From Jatrophihabitans cynanchi (GTDB lineage Bacteria > Actinomycetota > Actinomycetes > Mycobacteriales > Jatrophihabitantaceae), in assembly GCF_027247405.1 (NCBI RefSeq), contig NZ_CP097463.1, forward strand, positions 4,030,001 to 4,094,000: 64,000 bases of DNA. Direction: 5' to 3'. Below the pieces are notes generated by a model, which saw only the letters and a list, made by a program, of their open reading frames with translations, searched no databases and was not told the DNA's origin. Made by a program: the position numbers and the translations under genes. This document shows positions 36,473 through 45,858 of the stretch, one piece after another; within the stretch, counting starts at the first letter, position 1; each line of letters begins with the position of its first letter.

Positions 36473-37649
36473 CTGCGGCCAGGTTGGTGCGCAGGATCTC
36501 CGGCTCGGTGAACCGCGGCCGAGCCGCGAAGTCGCGCTCGGAGTACAGCCGGATGCAGATGCCGTCGGACGTGCGCCCGCAGCGCCCGGCCCGCTGGTTC
36601 GCCGAGGCCTGCGAGATCGGCTCGATAGGCAGCCGCTGCACCTTGGTCCGCCTGCTGTAGCGGGAGATCCGCGCGGTACCGGGGTCGATCACGTACTTGA
36701 TGCCCGGCACCGTCAGCGACGTCTCGGCGACGTTGGTGGCCAGCACGATGCGTCGCTTCGAGTGTTCGGAGAAGACCCGCTGCTGCTCGGCGATCGGCAA
36801 CCGTGCGTACAGCGGCAGCACCTCGGTGTTCAGCAGGTCGAGCGCACGCAGCGCCTCGGCGGTGTCGCGGATCTCGCGCTCGCCGGACAGGAACACCAGC
36901 ACGTCACCGCGGCCGGCCCGGTCCAGTTCGGCGACGGCGTCCACGATCGCCTCGGTCTGGTCGCGCGGCTCGCGCCGGACGATGTCGTGATCGGGATCCT
37001 CCGCGTCGTCGTCGCTGTCGCGGTGGCTGTCGCTGTCGGCCGCCGCCGCATCCGGCTCCAGTGGCCGATAGCGGATCTCGACGGGGTAGGTGCGGCCGGA
37101 CACCTCGAGTACCGGGGCACCGCCGAAGTGCCGGGCGAACCGATCCGGATCGATCGTCGCCGACGTGATGATCAGCTTGAGATCGGGACGTCTCGGCAGC
37201 AACGTGGTCAGGTAACCGAGCAGGAAGTCGATGTTCAGGCTGCGCTCGTGGGCCTCGTCCAGGATCAGCGTGTCGTATCGGCGCAGCATCCGGTCGCGCT
37301 GGATCTCGGCGAGCAGGATGCCGTCGGTCATCAGCCGGATCCTGGTGTCCGGGCCGACCTGGTCGGTGAACCGCACGCTGTAGCCGACCAGCCCGCCGAG
37401 GGGGGCACGCAGTTCGTCGGCGATGCGCTGGGCGACGGTGCGGGCGGCCAGCCGGCGCGGCTGCGTGTGCCCGATCAGGCCGGCGCTGCCGCGGCCGAGT
37501 TCCAGGCAGATCTTCGGCAGCTGGGTGGTCTTGCCCGACCCGGTCTCGCCGGCGACCACGACCACCTGGTGCGTGCTGATCGCCTCGGCCAGCTCGGCCC
37601 GCATCGCACTGACCGGCAGATCCGGGTAGCTGATCGCGGGGACGGACAC
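36243..37649 (-). CDS. hrpA: HrpA-type DEAH-box helicase, N-terminal part (ends out of frame)
   Basis: Walker [18 protein letters not shown] box [18 protein letters not shown] motif [15 protein letters not shown] and motif [21 protein letters not shown] are all intact over about 390 residues. After [10 protein letters not shown] the frame shifts and about 77 unrelated residues follow to a stop at 36243. The genuine homologous region therefore ends near 36477. GTG 37649 is preferred because TAGGGT ends 7 nt before it; an in-frame GTG also exists at 37658. Confidence 0.8.
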   Translation of the reverse strand: MSVPAISYPDLPVSAMRAELAEAISTHQVVVVAGETGSGKTTQLPKICLELGRGSAGLIGHTQPRRLAARTVAQRIADELRAPLGGLVGYSVRFTDQVGPDTRIRLMTDGILLAEIQRDRMLRRYDTLILDEAHERSLNIDFLLGYLTTLLPRRPDLKLIITSATIDPDRFARHFGGAPVLEVSGRTYPVEIRYRPLEPDAAAADSDSHRDSDDDAEDPDHDIVRREPRDQTEAIVDAVAELDRAGRGDVLVFLSGEREIRDTAEALRALDLLNTEVLPLYARLPIAEQQRVFSEHSKRRIVLATNVAETSLTVPGIKYVIDPGTARISRYSRRTKVQRLPIEPISQASANQRAGRCGRTSDGICIRLYSERDFAARPRFTEPEILRTNLAAGAAADGRTAHRRRRRLPVPRPAGPAQRARRHRAAARTRRVRRRGADHPARPPARPVARRPADRPDDPAGPAGGLRA

Positions 37650-37656
37650 TCCGCCC

Positions 37657-37662
37657 ACCCTA
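37657..37662 (-). promoter_or_regulatory. -10 element of hrpA
   Basis: TAGGGT on the minus strand is followed by 7 nt and GTG 37649, matching the leaderless pattern seen elsewhere in the window. It overlaps the alternative GTG 37658, which argues against that start. Confidence 0.4.
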
Positions 37663-37680
37663 ATGCGACAGGCCCGCGGA

Positions 37681-38433
37681 TCAGCCGGGCGAGCCGTGTC
37701 GGCCGGCCCCGCTCGCGAAGCGCGCAGCTCCCTGCATCGCGCCCGGGAGAACCTGCTGGCCGTGCGCGAACTCGCCCGCCAGCGCTTCGGCCTCGTCCCG
37801 TCCGAGCGCGTCGTACACCGAGCGGCGGTCCGAGCGCAGGCAGTCCTGCGGCAGCGCGGCGAGCGTCGCCGCCAGTGCCTCCGCCTCGGCCCGCGCAGCG
37901 CCCGGCGGGACGACGCGGGTCGCGAGCCCCATCGCGTACGCCTCGTCGGCCGCGACCGCGCGCCCGGTGAGGATGAGGTCCAGGGCCCGGCCCAGCCCGA
38001 CGATCCGCGGCAGCCGCACCGTGCCGCCGTCGATGAGCGGCACGCCCCAGCGCCGGCAGAACACGCCGAGCACCGCGTCGGACTCCACCACTCGCAGGTC
38101 GCACCACAGCGCGAGCTCCAGCCCGCCCGCGACGGCGTGGCCGCTGATCGCGGCGATCACCGGCTTGCCCAGCGCCAACCGGGACGGGCCCATGGGCGCG
38201 GGCGCGGCAAGGTCGGCGTCGATCGGGTTGGACATCGAACACAGGTCCGCGCCCGCGCAGAACGTCCCGCCGGCACCCCACAGCACGGCGACGTGGGCCC
38301 GCGGGTCGGCGTCGAAATCGGTGAACGCGGCGGCCAGGGCGTGCGCCGTCGGGCCGTCGACCGCGTTGCGCACCTCCGGCCGATCCAGGATCACGGTGGT
38401 CACCGGCCCGTTGCGCTCCGTGCGAACCGTCAT
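37681..38433 (-). CDS. Enoyl-CoA hydratase/isomerase family protein
   Basis: 250-residue crotonase-fold protein. The oxyanion-hole segments are [12 protein letters not shown] and [17 protein letters not shown]. In place of the usual catalytic Glu pair it has [17 protein letters not shown], a variant common in actinobacterial crotonases with Asp in LIDGGT. Hydratase activity is therefore uncertain. ATG 38433 is preceded by GGGTCAAGGG, and TTGACA lies about 20-25 bp further up on the same strand. It is divergent from the YbbN-like gene. Confidence 0.85.
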   Translation of the reverse strand: MTVRTERNGPVTTVILDRPEVRNAVDGPTAHALAAAFTDFDADPRAHVAVLWGAGGTFCAGADLCSMSNPIDADLAAPAPMGPSRLALGKPVIAAISGHAVAGGLELALWCDLRVVESDAVLGVFCRRWGVPLIDGGTVRLPRIVGLGRALDLILTGRAVAADEAYAMGLATRVVPPGAARAEAEALAATLAALPQDCLRSDRRSVYDALGRDEAEALAGEFAHGQQVLPGAMQGAARFASGAGRHGSPG

Positions 38434-38487
38434 CCCTTGACCCCACCGGCTGCGGCGGTGCGTGTCAACGTCTGGGAAACTGGACGG

Positions 38488-39447
38488 ATGCAACCTGGCC
38501 GTTCCCGACGACCTGCCCAGCCGGGCGCCGCACTGGGCGCCGCGATGGCCGGCGCCGTCGACCTCGCCGCGATCAAGGCACGCTCCGACGCCGCGGCACG
38601 CGCCGCCGAGGCACCGCCACCCGGTGCAGCTGACCTCGTCGTCGACGTCAGCGAGGCGACGTTCCAGGCCGACGTCGTCGAGCGTTCGTTCCAGGTGCCC
38701 GTGTTGATGTGTTTCTGGACGGCACGCGCGCCGTCCAGCGAACAACTGCTCGCCAGCCTCGAACGGCTCGCGCGCGCCGATGGCGGCAGCTGGGTCTTCG
38801 CCCGCGTCGACGTCGACACCAACATGCGCATCGCCCAGGCGCTGCAGGTGCAGGGCGTCCCGGCGGTGTACGCGGTCGTCGGCGGCCAGCCGCTGCCCGG
38901 CTTCGAGGGCGCACTGCCCGATGACCGGCTGCGCGAGTTCGTCGACGCGGTGGTGAACGCGGGCAAGGAGGCCGGGCTCACCGGTGTGCCGGCGGCGGGC
39001 GCCGACGACGCGCCGGCGGACGAGCCGCAACCGCCGGAGGACCCCCGCTTCGACGCAGCCGAGGCGGCCCTGGCCGAAGGCGACTATGCCCTCGCCCAGC
39101 AGCGGTTCCAGGCGATCCTGGACGTCGAGCCGGCCAATGCCGAGGCCGCGCTCGCGCTGCGCCAGGTCGCCCTGATGGCCCGGCTGGCCGACACCGCCCC
39201 GGACGTGACCGCTCGTGCCGACGCCGCTCCGGACGACGTGGCCGCCGCGCTCGGCGCGGCTGACCTCGCGTTCGCCGGCGGCGACGCCGATGCGGCGCTG
39301 AACCGGCTGTTGGGCACGCTCACCCGCACGGCTGGTGACGAGCGCGAGCAGGTGCGGCAGCGGCTGCTGGACTACTTCGAGCTGCTCGGCCCGGACGACG
39401 CGCGGGTGCCAGCGGCGCGACGGCAGCTGGCCCGCGCCCTGTTCTGA
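38488..39447 (+). CDS. YbbN/CnoX-like thioredoxin-TPR protein lacking the CxxC motif
   Basis: 319 residues. Residues about 50-160 form a thioredoxin fold (VPVLMCFWTARAPSSEQLLASL), but the usual WCGPC is replaced by WTARAPS. It therefore has no redox dithiol and probably acts as a co-chaperone. The C-terminal part has TPR-like repeats (FDAAEAALAEGDYALAQQRFQAIL, first half FDAAEAALAEGDYALAQ). It is the positional counterpart of mycobacterial Rv1324. ATG 38488 is used. Confidence 0.88.
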   Translation: MQPGRSRRPAQPGAALGAAMAGAVDLAAIKARSDAAARAAEAPPPGAADLVVDVSEATFQADVVERSFQVPVLMCFWTARAPSSEQLLASLERLARADGGSWVFARVDVDTNMRIAQALQVQGVPAVYAVVGGQPLPGFEGALPDDRLREFVDAVVNAGKEAGLTGVPAAGADDAPADEPQPPEDPRFDAAEAALAEGDYALAQQRFQAILDVEPANAEAALALRQVALMARLADTAPDVTARADAAPDDVAAALGAADLAFAGGDADAALNRLLGTLTRTAGDEREQVRQRLLDYFELLGPDDARVPAARRQLARALF

Positions 39448-39459
39448 CGCATCAGCAAG

Positions 39460-39514
39460 CGTTGGCCCCGTAGCAGGGAGTTTGCCGGCGTGTCGCCCTG
39501 CTACGGGGCCAACG
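39460..39514. terminator. Bidirectional terminator, perfect 19-bp inverted repeat
   Basis: CGTTGGCCCCGTAGCAGGG (39460-39478) and its exact complement (39496-39514) flank a 17-nt loop between the convergent ybbN-like and pirin genes. There is no T-tract. The right arm ends 1 nt before the pirin stop. Confidence 0.75.
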
Positions 39515-39515
39515 G

Positions 39516-40490
39516 TCAGTTGACGCCGGTGTGCGGCATCAGGGCGTTCTCGGGGATCACGCCGAGCCGGCCGGCCTGGTAGTCCTCGATCGCCTGGACG
39601 AGCTCCTCCTTGGTGTTCATCACGAACGGGCCGTAGTGCGCGACCGGCTCGCGGATCGGCTGGCCGCCCAGGATGAACAGTTCGAGCGCGGGCCGGTTGG
39701 AGTCCTGCGCATCGGCTGCCCGCACGGTGATGCGATCTCCCGTCCCGAACACGGCGAGCTGGCCACCATGCACCGGCCGTCCCTCGGCTCCGACCAGGCC
39801 GTTGCCGGACAGCACGTAGACCAGCGCGTTGTAGTCGGGGTTCCACGGCAGCGACAGCTGCGCGCCGGGCTGGACGGTGGAGTGCGCGACGGTGATCGGG
39901 GTGTGCGTCGAGCCGGGACCGGCGTAGCCGCCGATCGAGCCGGCGATGATCCGCACCAGCGCGCCGCCGTCGGCCGAGGAGACCAGCGCCGCGTCGCCGC
40001 CCTCGATCGCCTGGTAGCGCGGCGCGGCGAACTTGTCCTTGGCCGGCAGGTTCACCCAGAGCTGCAGTCCGTGGAACAGCCCGCCCGAGACGACCAGTTC
40101 CTCCGGTGGCGTCTCGATGTGCAAGATCCCGGCGCCGGCGGTCATCCACTGGGTGGCGCCGTTGTTGATGACGCCGCCGCCGCCGTGACTGTCCTGGTGC
40201 TGGAAGGTGCCGTCGATCATGTAGGTGACGGTCTCGAAGCCGCGGTGCGGATGCCAGGACGTCCCCTTGGGCTCCATCGGGGCGTATTCGACCTCGCCCA
40301 TCTGGTCCATGTGCACGAACGGGTCGAGGTCAGCCATCGAGACGCCCGCGAACGCGCGCACGACCGGGAAGCCGTCGCCTTCGAACCCGCGCGGTCCGGT
40401 GCTGACCTGCTTCACCGGGCGTTCGGTGTCGCCCAGCGAGGCTGCGGCGATGCGCGGCAGGGCGAGGGTGTCTGCGGTGACGGCTGGCAT
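39516..40490 (-). CDS. Pirin family protein
   Basis: 324-residue bicupin. The N-terminal cupin binds metal through GTSWHPHRGFETVTY and AGAGILHIE (three His and one Glu). The C-terminal cupin is degenerate. Pirins in bacteria act as quercetin dioxygenases or as redox-linked modulators of metabolic enzymes; which applies here is unknown. ATG 40490 follows GGAGGACACC. A TATAGT -10 and a GTTG-N6-CAAC element lie in the short upstream region. Confidence 0.9.
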   Translation of the reverse strand: MPAVTADTLALPRIAAASLGDTERPVKQVSTGPRGFEGDGFPVVRAFAGVSMADLDPFVHMDQMGEVEYAPMEPKGTSWHPHRGFETVTYMIDGTFQHQDSHGGGGVINNGATQWMTAGAGILHIETPPEELVVSGGLFHGLQLWVNLPAKDKFAAPRYQAIEGGDAALVSSADGGALVRIIAGSIGGYAGPGSTHTPITVAHSTVQPGAQLSLPWNPDYNALVYVLSGNGLVGAEGRPVHGGQLAVFGTGDRITVRAADAQDSNRPALELFILGGQPIREPVAHYGPFVMNTKEELVQAIEDYQAGRLGVIPENALMPHTGVN

Positions 40491-40505
40491 GGTGTCCTCC
40501 GGGTT

Positions 40506-40523
40506 GTTGTCGTGTCAACTATA
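40506..40523 (-). promoter_or_regulatory. Pirin promoter with candidate operator
   Basis: On the minus strand TATAGT (40518-40523) overlaps GTTGACACGACAAC (40506-40519), whose ends GTTG/CAAC form an interrupted palindrome across the expected transcription start. This is a common place for MarR/HxlR-type repressor sites. No good -35 is seen. Confidence 0.35.
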
Positions 40524-40560
40524 GCATCCAACCGCCGCCCAGGACGAGGCATTCCCCGCA

Positions 40561-40594
40561 GGCGCGCCCTAAGGCTGCCGGGCGCGCCTAAGGC
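40561..40594. repeat. Direct repeat GGCGCGCC(C)TAAGGC
   Basis: Two copies, 40561-40575 and 40581-40594, differing by one C, 20 bp apart, in the 197-bp gap between pirin and the small ORF. Role unknown. Confidence 0.6.
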
Positions 40595-40687
40595 GACCGG
40601 CCCGCCGCCCGGGTCGGGTGATCTCCCGATGCGGCAGGCCCTGGCTTACCCGAAACCTGGAGCCATCACCGGATGAAGGAGCGCCCC

Positions 40688-40873
40688 ATGAACCCGATCA
40701 TCTCCGCGGCCCTGGCCGACGAGCGGATGTCCGACCTGCGCCACGCGGCCGAGGTCGTCCGCCGGGCGCAGGTAACGCAGTCCTCCCGTGCCCGTGGGCG
40801 TACGGCCGGTGCACCCCGCCTCGCAGTGCCGTTCATGGCGATCCGCGGCTGGCTCGCCCGCGGCTATCTCTGA
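40688..40873 (+). CDS. Small basic hypothetical protein
   Basis: 61 residues, Arg/Ala-rich, starting MNPIISAALADERMSDLRHAAE and ending in a hydrophobic WLARGYL. ATG 40688 is chosen because AAGGAG lies 8 nt upstream; an ATG 15 nt earlier overlaps that ribosome site. Small proteins with a similar helical DERM..L N-terminus are common in actinobacteria, but I recognise no function. It converges on cinA with a 6-nt gap. Confidence 0.55.
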   Translation: MNPIISAALADERMSDLRHAAEVVRRAQVTQSSRARGRTAGAPRLAVPFMAIRGWLARGYL

Positions 40874-40879
40874 GCGGCG

Positions 40880-42169
40880 CTAACCCTGAGCCGCGGTTTC
40901 CTCGAGCAGCCGCCGGATCAGGTGCAGGGCCACCGCGACCGCGCGGGCGCGTACGTCCGCGCGGGAACCCGGCAGCTGTACCTGCCGTGCCAGCGTCCGG
41001 CTCCCGTCGGTAACGCACAGGTGCACCAGGCCGACCGGTTTCTCCTCGCTGCCGCCGCCCGGCCCGGCGACGCCGGTGATGCCGACCCCGAGGTCGGCTC
41101 CGAGCCGGCCGCGCGCCCCGTCGGCCAGCGCGGCCGCGACCTCGGCGCTCACCGCGCCGACCCGCTCGATGAGTTCTGTCGGCACGCCGGCGAGGGCGTG
41201 CTTGGCCTCGTTGGAGTACACGACCAGCCCGCCCAGGACGTAGGCCGACGATCCGGCCCGTTCGGTGAGCCGGGCGGCGAGCAACCCGGCGGTGCACGAC
41301 TCCGCGGTGGCGATCGTGCTGCCGCGCTCGATCAGCGACCCGGCCACGATCTCGTCCACCGTCCGCCCGTCCGTGGCGAAGATCGTGTCGGCGAACGCGT
41401 CCGTGAGCACCGACTCCAACCCCCCATAGGAGTCCTCGGCTTCGGCCCCGAACCGGGTGACGATCTCCAGCTCGCCCTCGCGCAGGCAGGTCGTGATCTC
41501 CAGCCCTTCCAGCCGCTGCTCGTGCGCGCGCAACACTGCCGCCAGCTCCGATTCCGGGGTACCCCAGAGCCGGATGGTCCGCTGCCGGATCTCGGCCGGC
41601 TCGCCCAGAGCCGCACGGACCGTCGGGTTGGCCAGCGCGCCGGGCCACATGCCCTGCAGCTCCGCCGGTGGCCCGGGCAGCACGAGTACCGGCGGCCCGC
41701 TGCGCCCCTCGGCCACCGGTACCACCAGCCCGGGAGCGGTGCCGATCGGCGCGAGCACGGCGGCACCCACGGGGACGAGCGCCTGCTTGCGGTTCGCGGC
41801 GGCGGTGGCCTGCGGGTCGAGCCGCCAGTTCCGGCTGCTGCTAAGCCGCTCGACGATCGCCGCGATGTGCGCCTCGATCTCGCTGTCCACCTCGCTGGGC
41901 CGGCCCTGGAACTCGCCGACCACCTGGGCGGTGAGGTCGTCGGCGGTCGGCCCCAGGCCGCCGGTGGTGATGACCAGCTCCACTTCTGTTCCGGCGAGGA
42001 ACTCGAGCGCCGCGTGCAGGTCGTCCGGCCGGTCGCCCACCACCACGACGTGGGCCACGTCCACGCCCTGCTCGCGCAACCGCTCGGCCAGCCACGGCCC
42101 GTTACGGTCGGCCACCCGTCCGGTGAGCACCTCGGTACCTGTGACGACGATGCCTGCGCGTGTACCCAC
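40880..42169 (-). CDS. cinA: CinA-family protein (NMN amidohydrolase-like)
   Basis: 429 residues: an N-terminal molybdopterin-binding-like domain with ITTGGLGPTADDLT and a C-terminal CinA domain with TAESCTAGLLAARLTE and GVGITGVAGPGGGSEEKPVG. The C-terminal domain in other bacteria deamidates nicotinamide mononucleotide; the N-terminal domain can have ADP-ribose pyrophosphatase activity. GTG 42169 lies 7 nt behind TAGGAT (42177-42182), implying a leaderless message. Gap to glgB is 26 nt, also on the minus strand. Confidence 0.92.
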   Translation of the reverse strand: MGTRAGIVVTGTEVLTGRVADRNGPWLAERLREQGVDVAHVVVVGDRPDDLHAALEFLAGTEVELVITTGGLGPTADDLTAQVVGEFQGRPSEVDSEIEAHIAAIVERLSSSRNWRLDPQATAAANRKQALVPVGAAVLAPIGTAPGLVVPVAEGRSGPPVLVLPGPPAELQGMWPGALANPTVRAALGEPAEIRQRTIRLWGTPESELAAVLRAHEQRLEGLEITTCLREGELEIVTRFGAEAEDSYGGLESVLTDAFADTIFATDGRTVDEIVAGSLIERGSTIATAESCTAGLLAARLTERAGSSAYVLGGLVVYSNEAKHALAGVPTELIERVGAVSAEVAAALADGARGRLGADLGVGITGVAGPGGGSEEKPVGLVHLCVTDGSRTLARQVQLPGSRADVRARAVAVALHLIRRLLEETAAQG

Positions 42170-42176
42170 CGCGCCG

Positions 42177-42182
42177 ATCCTA
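42177..42182 (-). promoter_or_regulatory. -10 element of cinA
   Basis: Minus-strand TAGGAT, then 7 nt, then GTG 42169; no ribosome site. It sits in the 26-nt gap after glgB, so cinA may have its own promoter. Confidence 0.45.
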
Positions 42183-42195
42183 GGGAACCTGCCGG

Positions 42196-44439
42196 TCAGC
42201 CGGCGGGGGGCTGCTCGGGAACAGCCTGCGCGGGGCCCGCGTAACGCAGCCACAGGGCGCCGAGCGGCGGCACGCGCAGCGTGGCCGACGCGGGCAGCCC
42301 GTGCCACGGCTCGCCGACCGCCTCCACGGCGCCGAAGTTGCCGACGCCGGAGCCGAAGTACTGGTCCGCGTCGGTGTTGACCACCTCGTCCCAACGGCCG
42401 GCGAACGGCAGCCCGAGCCGGTAGCCCTCGTGCGGGACGGCCGAGAAGTTCGCGACGCAGGCGATCGTCGAGGTCGCCCCGTCGGCGCTGCCGGGGCCGA
42501 ACCGCAGGAACGAGTAGACGTTGCCGGCCGCGTCGTTCGCGTCGATCCAGCGAAAGCCCTCGGGCACGGCGTCCAGCGCCCACAGTGCGGGCGACTCGCG
42601 GTAGAGCCGGTTCAGGTCCTTGATCAGCCGGGCGACCCCACGGTGGTCGGGCGCGTCCAGCAGCCACCAGTCCAGCGAGCGCGACTCGGCCCACTCCGCG
42701 CCCTGCGCGAACTCCTGACCCATGAAGAGCAACTGCTTGCCCGGGTGCGCCCACATGTACGCGTACATCGTGCGCAGCGTGGCCATCTGCTGCCAGCGAT
42801 CGCCCGGGATCTTGTTCAGCAGCGAGCCCTTCCCGTGCACCACCTCGTCGTGCGAGAGCGGCAGCACGAAGTTCTCCGAGTAGGCGTACATCATCGAGAA
42901 GGTCAGCTCGTTGTGGTGGTACTGCCGGTGGATCGGCTGGTGCGAGACGTAGGCCAGGGTGTCGTGCATCCAGCCCATGTCCCACTTGAACCCGAAGCCG
43001 AGACCACCCAGGTGCGTCGCGCGCGTGACGCCGGGCCACGACGTGGACTCCTCGGCGATGGTGACGGCTCCGGGCACTCGCTTGTAGACGGTGGCGTTCA
43101 TCTCCTGCAAGAACGCGACCGCCTCCAGGTTCTCGCGGCCGCCGTACTTGTTCGGCTCCCACTCCCCGTCGCGGCGCGAGTAGTCCAGGTACAGCATCGA
43201 GGCGACCGCGTCGACGCGCAGCCCGTCGATGTGGAACTCCTCCAGCCAGTACAGCGCGTTCGCGACCAGGAAGTTGCGCACCTCGCGCCGCCCGAAGTCG
43301 AACACGTAGGTGCCCCAGTCCGGCTGCTCACCGCGGCGCGGATCGCCGTGCTCGTACAGCGGTGTGCCGTCGAAGCGCGCCAGCGCCCAGGCGTCCTTGG
43401 GGAAGTGCGCGGGCACCCAGTCGACGATGACGCCGATGCCGGCGCGATGCAGTGCGTCGACCAGTTGGCGGAACTCGTCGGGATTGCCGAACCGGGCGGA
43501 CGGGGCGTAGTACGACGAGACCTGATAACCCCAGGACCCACCGAACGGGTGCTCGGCCACCGGCAGGAACTCGACGTGGGTGAACCCGGCGTCCTGCACG
43601 TACGCGACGAGTTCCTCGGCCAGTTCGACGTACGAGCGCCCGACCTGCCACGAGCCGAGGTGCACCTCGTAGATCGACATCGGGGCCGCGTGCCAGGGTG
43701 TCTGCGCCCTTGACTGCAGCCACTGCGCGTCGCCCCACTCGTAACGCGGCGTGTGCACCACCGACGCGGTGGCCGGCGGCACCTCGGTGGCGAACGCCAT
43801 CGGGTCGGCCTTCTCGCGCCACTGGCCGTCGGCACCGAGCACCTGGAACTTGTAGCGGCAGCCGTCACCGACACCCGGCACGAACAGTTCCCACACACCG
43901 GACGAGCCGAGCGAGCGCATCGGCAGCGCCTTGCCGGACCAGTAGTCGAAGTCGCCGGACACCCGCATCGCGCGCGCGTTCGGCGCCCACACCGCGAACG
44001 ACGTCCCGGTTACCGCGCCGCCCGGCGTGTCATAGCTGCGCACGTGCGCCCCGAGCACCTGCCACAGGTTCTCGTGCCGGCCCTCGCCGATCAGGTGCAG
44101 ATCGACCTCACCGAGCGTGGGCAGCCACCGGTACGGATCGTCGACCGGGTAGGTGTTCTCGCCGTAGGTGACGTCCAGCCGGTAGTCGCCGACGTCGCCG
44201 TCGACGATCGCCTCGAACACCCCGCCGTCGTGGACCAGGCCGAGCGGCGCGCGGTCACGGCCGGCTACCAGTTCGACCGCGTCCGCGTCCGGGCGGAGCG
44301 TGCGGATCGCGGTGCGGCCGTCACCGGTCGGGTGCCGGCCGAGGATCGAGTGCGGATCGTGGTGCGTGCCGGCGACCAACCGGTCCAGCTCCGCACGGGG
44401 AACGGTCACGTCGGGCGTGCCTCCACGTGGCGCGGTCAC
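42196..44439 (-). CDS. glgB: 1,4-alpha-glucan branching enzyme (GH13)
   Basis: 747 residues. Extra N-terminal domain and CBM48 ([18 protein letters not shown]), then the GH13 barrel. The nucleophile Asp is in [17 protein letters not shown], the acid Glu in [12 protein letters not shown] and the third Asp in [12 protein letters not shown]. It forms alpha-1,6 branches on the glucan made by GlgE. GTG 44439 overlaps the pep2 stop in GTGA, indicating coupling; no other start gives the N-terminal domain so closely. Confidence 0.96.
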   Translation of the reverse strand: MTAPRGGTPDVTVPRAELDRLVAGTHHDPHSILGRHPTGDGRTAIRTLRPDADAVELVAGRDRAPLGLVHDGGVFEAIVDGDVGDYRLDVTYGENTYPVDDPYRWLPTLGEVDLHLIGEGRHENLWQVLGAHVRSYDTPGGAVTGTSFAVWAPNARAMRVSGDFDYWSGKALPMRSLGSSGVWELFVPGVGDGCRYKFQVLGADGQWREKADPMAFATEVPPATASVVHTPRYEWGDAQWLQSRAQTPWHAAPMSIYEVHLGSWQVGRSYVELAEELVAYVQDAGFTHVEFLPVAEHPFGGSWGYQVSSYYAPSARFGNPDEFRQLVDALHRAGIGVIVDWVPAHFPKDAWALARFDGTPLYEHGDPRRGEQPDWGTYVFDFGRREVRNFLVANALYWLEEFHIDGLRVDAVASMLYLDYSRRDGEWEPNKYGGRENLEAVAFLQEMNATVYKRVPGAVTIAEESTSWPGVTRATHLGGLGFGFKWDMGWMHDTLAYVSHQPIHRQYHHNELTFSMMYAYSENFVLPLSHDEVVHGKGSLLNKIPGDRWQQMATLRTMYAYMWAHPGKQLLFMGQEFAQGAEWAESRSLDWWLLDAPDHRGVARLIKDLNRLYRESPALWALDAVPEGFRWIDANDAAGNVYSFLRFGPGSADGATSTIACVANFSAVPHEGYRLGLPFAGRWDEVVNTDADQYFGSGVGNFGAVEAVGEPWHGLPASATLRVPPLGALWLRYAGPAQAVPEQPPAG

Positions 44440-45821
44440 CGGACCACCTCCGTCTCGGCGAGCCGGCTCAGCGACGCCAGCGGGATCGGCAGCCAGGCAG
44501 GCCGGTGCCGGGACTCGTACACCGCTTCGTACACGGCCTTGTCGGCCTCGAACGCACGTAGCGCCACCGACTGCTCGCGCGGATCGTGCTGGGCGCTCTC
44601 GGCGTAGCCGGTGCAGAACGCGTCCCGGTTGCGCTCTGCCCACTCGTTGGCCCGGTACGCCAGTTGCGGCACGTACCCGGTCTCGATCAGCCGGTGATGC
44701 CCGGCGTACTCGAAGGAGCGCAGCATGCCGGCGATGTCGCGCAGCGTGGAGTCCGGGCGGCGCCGTGCGGACAGCTCGGCCATCGGCTCGCCCTCGAAGT
44801 CGATGATCACCCAGCGGTGCACCGTGCGCAGCACCTGGCCCAGGTGCAGGTCGCCGTGGATGCGCTGCACCGGCAGCGGGTCGCGCAGCTCGGCGAAGGC
44901 GTTGAACAGGGCGTGCAGTCCGGGCGCGACGTCCTGCAGTTCCGGCACCACCGACAGCGCGTACTCGAGCCGGGCGTGCATCGTGTCCGCCCGGTCGCGC
45001 ACCTCCTCGGGGGTGGCGGTCGCGGTGGCGAAGGCCACCGCGAGGTCGGCGTGCACCTCGGCGACGGCCGCGCCGAGCCGTTCGGCCTCGCCCGCGAAGT
45101 CGCCGCCCGCCTCCTCGGCGTGCAGGTCCCCTTCGGCCATCAGATCGAGCACGCTCTTCTTCGCCAGCTCCCACCCGTCGGTCGCGGTGGTCATGAACTC
45201 CTGCAACATCGCCAGCTCGAAGTGCTCGCCGTCGACCTCGGCCGCGACGGAGCCGAGCAGCCGCGCCACGTGGCGGGCACCGCGCGCGCTCAGTGCGGCG
45301 TGGATCTCGATGTCCGGGTTCACGCCGGGCTGTAGCCGGCGGAACACCTTCAAGATCGCCTTGTCGGCATACATCAGCGAGGTGTTCGACTGCTCGGCGG
45401 TGAGCACCAGGCTCGGTTCGTCCACCGGGATGTCCGCGGCGTCGGCATGGTTGGTGAAGCGCAGCCGGTCGGTCCGTACCTCGTCGCGGATGTTGACCAG
45501 CCACGCCGCGGTGACGTCCTTGTCGTGCAGCGCGTCGTAGATCCACCGCAGCCCGTCGCCGTCCTCGTACGCGCCCACCAGCACGTGGTCCAGCCCCTCG
45601 TCGCGCGCGTCGCGCTCGACCAGCGGCAGCTGGTACACCTCGATCGACCCGTCGTCGTAGGTGACGCGTGCCGTCCAGATCGTCACCTCGGGCGAGGCGG
45701 CAACCAGGACGGCCAGCGGAACCACGTCGACCGTGCCGGCCCGCCCCTTGCCGGCGAACCAGCGCTGGGTCGGCAGCCAACCCTGGACCAGCGGCCGGAG
45801 CTGCTCGCTGCTAGCGCTCAT
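44436..45821 (-). CDS. pep2: Maltokinase
   Basis: 461-residue kinase that makes alpha-maltose-1-phosphate from maltose and ATP, the donor for GlgE. Eukaryotic-kinase-like C-lobe motifs are [12 protein letters not shown] (catalytic Asp) and [12 protein letters not shown] (Mg-binding Asp). The N-terminal cap starts [17 protein letters not shown]. It lies between treS (37-nt gap) and glgB (overlap). TreS and Pep2 form a complex in mycobacteria. ATG 45821. Confidence 0.95.
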   Translation of the reverse strand: MSASSEQLRPLVQGWLPTQRWFAGKGRAGTVDVVPLAVLVAASPEVTIWTARVTYDDGSIEVYQLPLVERDARDEGLDHVLVGAYEDGDGLRWIYDALHDKDVTAAWLVNIRDEVRTDRLRFTNHADAADIPVDEPSLVLTAEQSNTSLMYADKAILKVFRRLQPGVNPDIEIHAALSARGARHVARLLGSVAAEVDGEHFELAMLQEFMTTATDGWELAKKSVLDLMAEGDLHAEEAGGDFAGEAERLGAAVAEVHADLAVAFATATATPEEVRDRADTMHARLEYALSVVPELQDVAPGLHALFNAFAELRDPLPVQRIHGDLHLGQVLRTVHRWVIIDFEGEPMAELSARRRPDSTLRDIAGMLRSFEYAGHHRLIETGYVPQLAYRANEWAERNRDAFCTGYAESAQHDPREQSVALRAFEADKAVYEAVYESRHRPAWLPIPLASLSRLAETEVVR

Positions 45822-45858
45822 GCCGTATTCCTGTGCAGGTAGCGGTATCGGTACGTGA

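Larger units (their letters stand above)
33887..37649 (-). pseudogene. hrpA: hrpA as a whole: one-base frameshift splits the gene
   Basis: Reading on the minus strand, the codons for Asn-Leu-Ala (36485-36477) are followed by GCAG and then GTG CTG CTG CAG ATG. E. coli HrpA has a single Ser codon at that place (NLASVILQM), so one base is extra. Removing it joins 391 + 1 + 861 codons into a normal HrpA of about 1253 residues. A sequencing or assembly error is as likely as a true mutation. Confidence 0.7.

Noticed and set aside
36465-36490. Programmed ribosomal frameshift in hrpA
   Set aside because: No slippery heptamer, no downstream stimulatory structure recognised, and HrpA is not known to use recoding; a mutation or sequence error is simpler.
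37681-40149. A single 822-codon minus-strand gene continuing upstream of the crotonase
   Set aside because: The extension runs opposite the YbbN-like gene and through the 39460-39514 terminator into pirin in the wrong frame; the crotonase fold starts at 38433.
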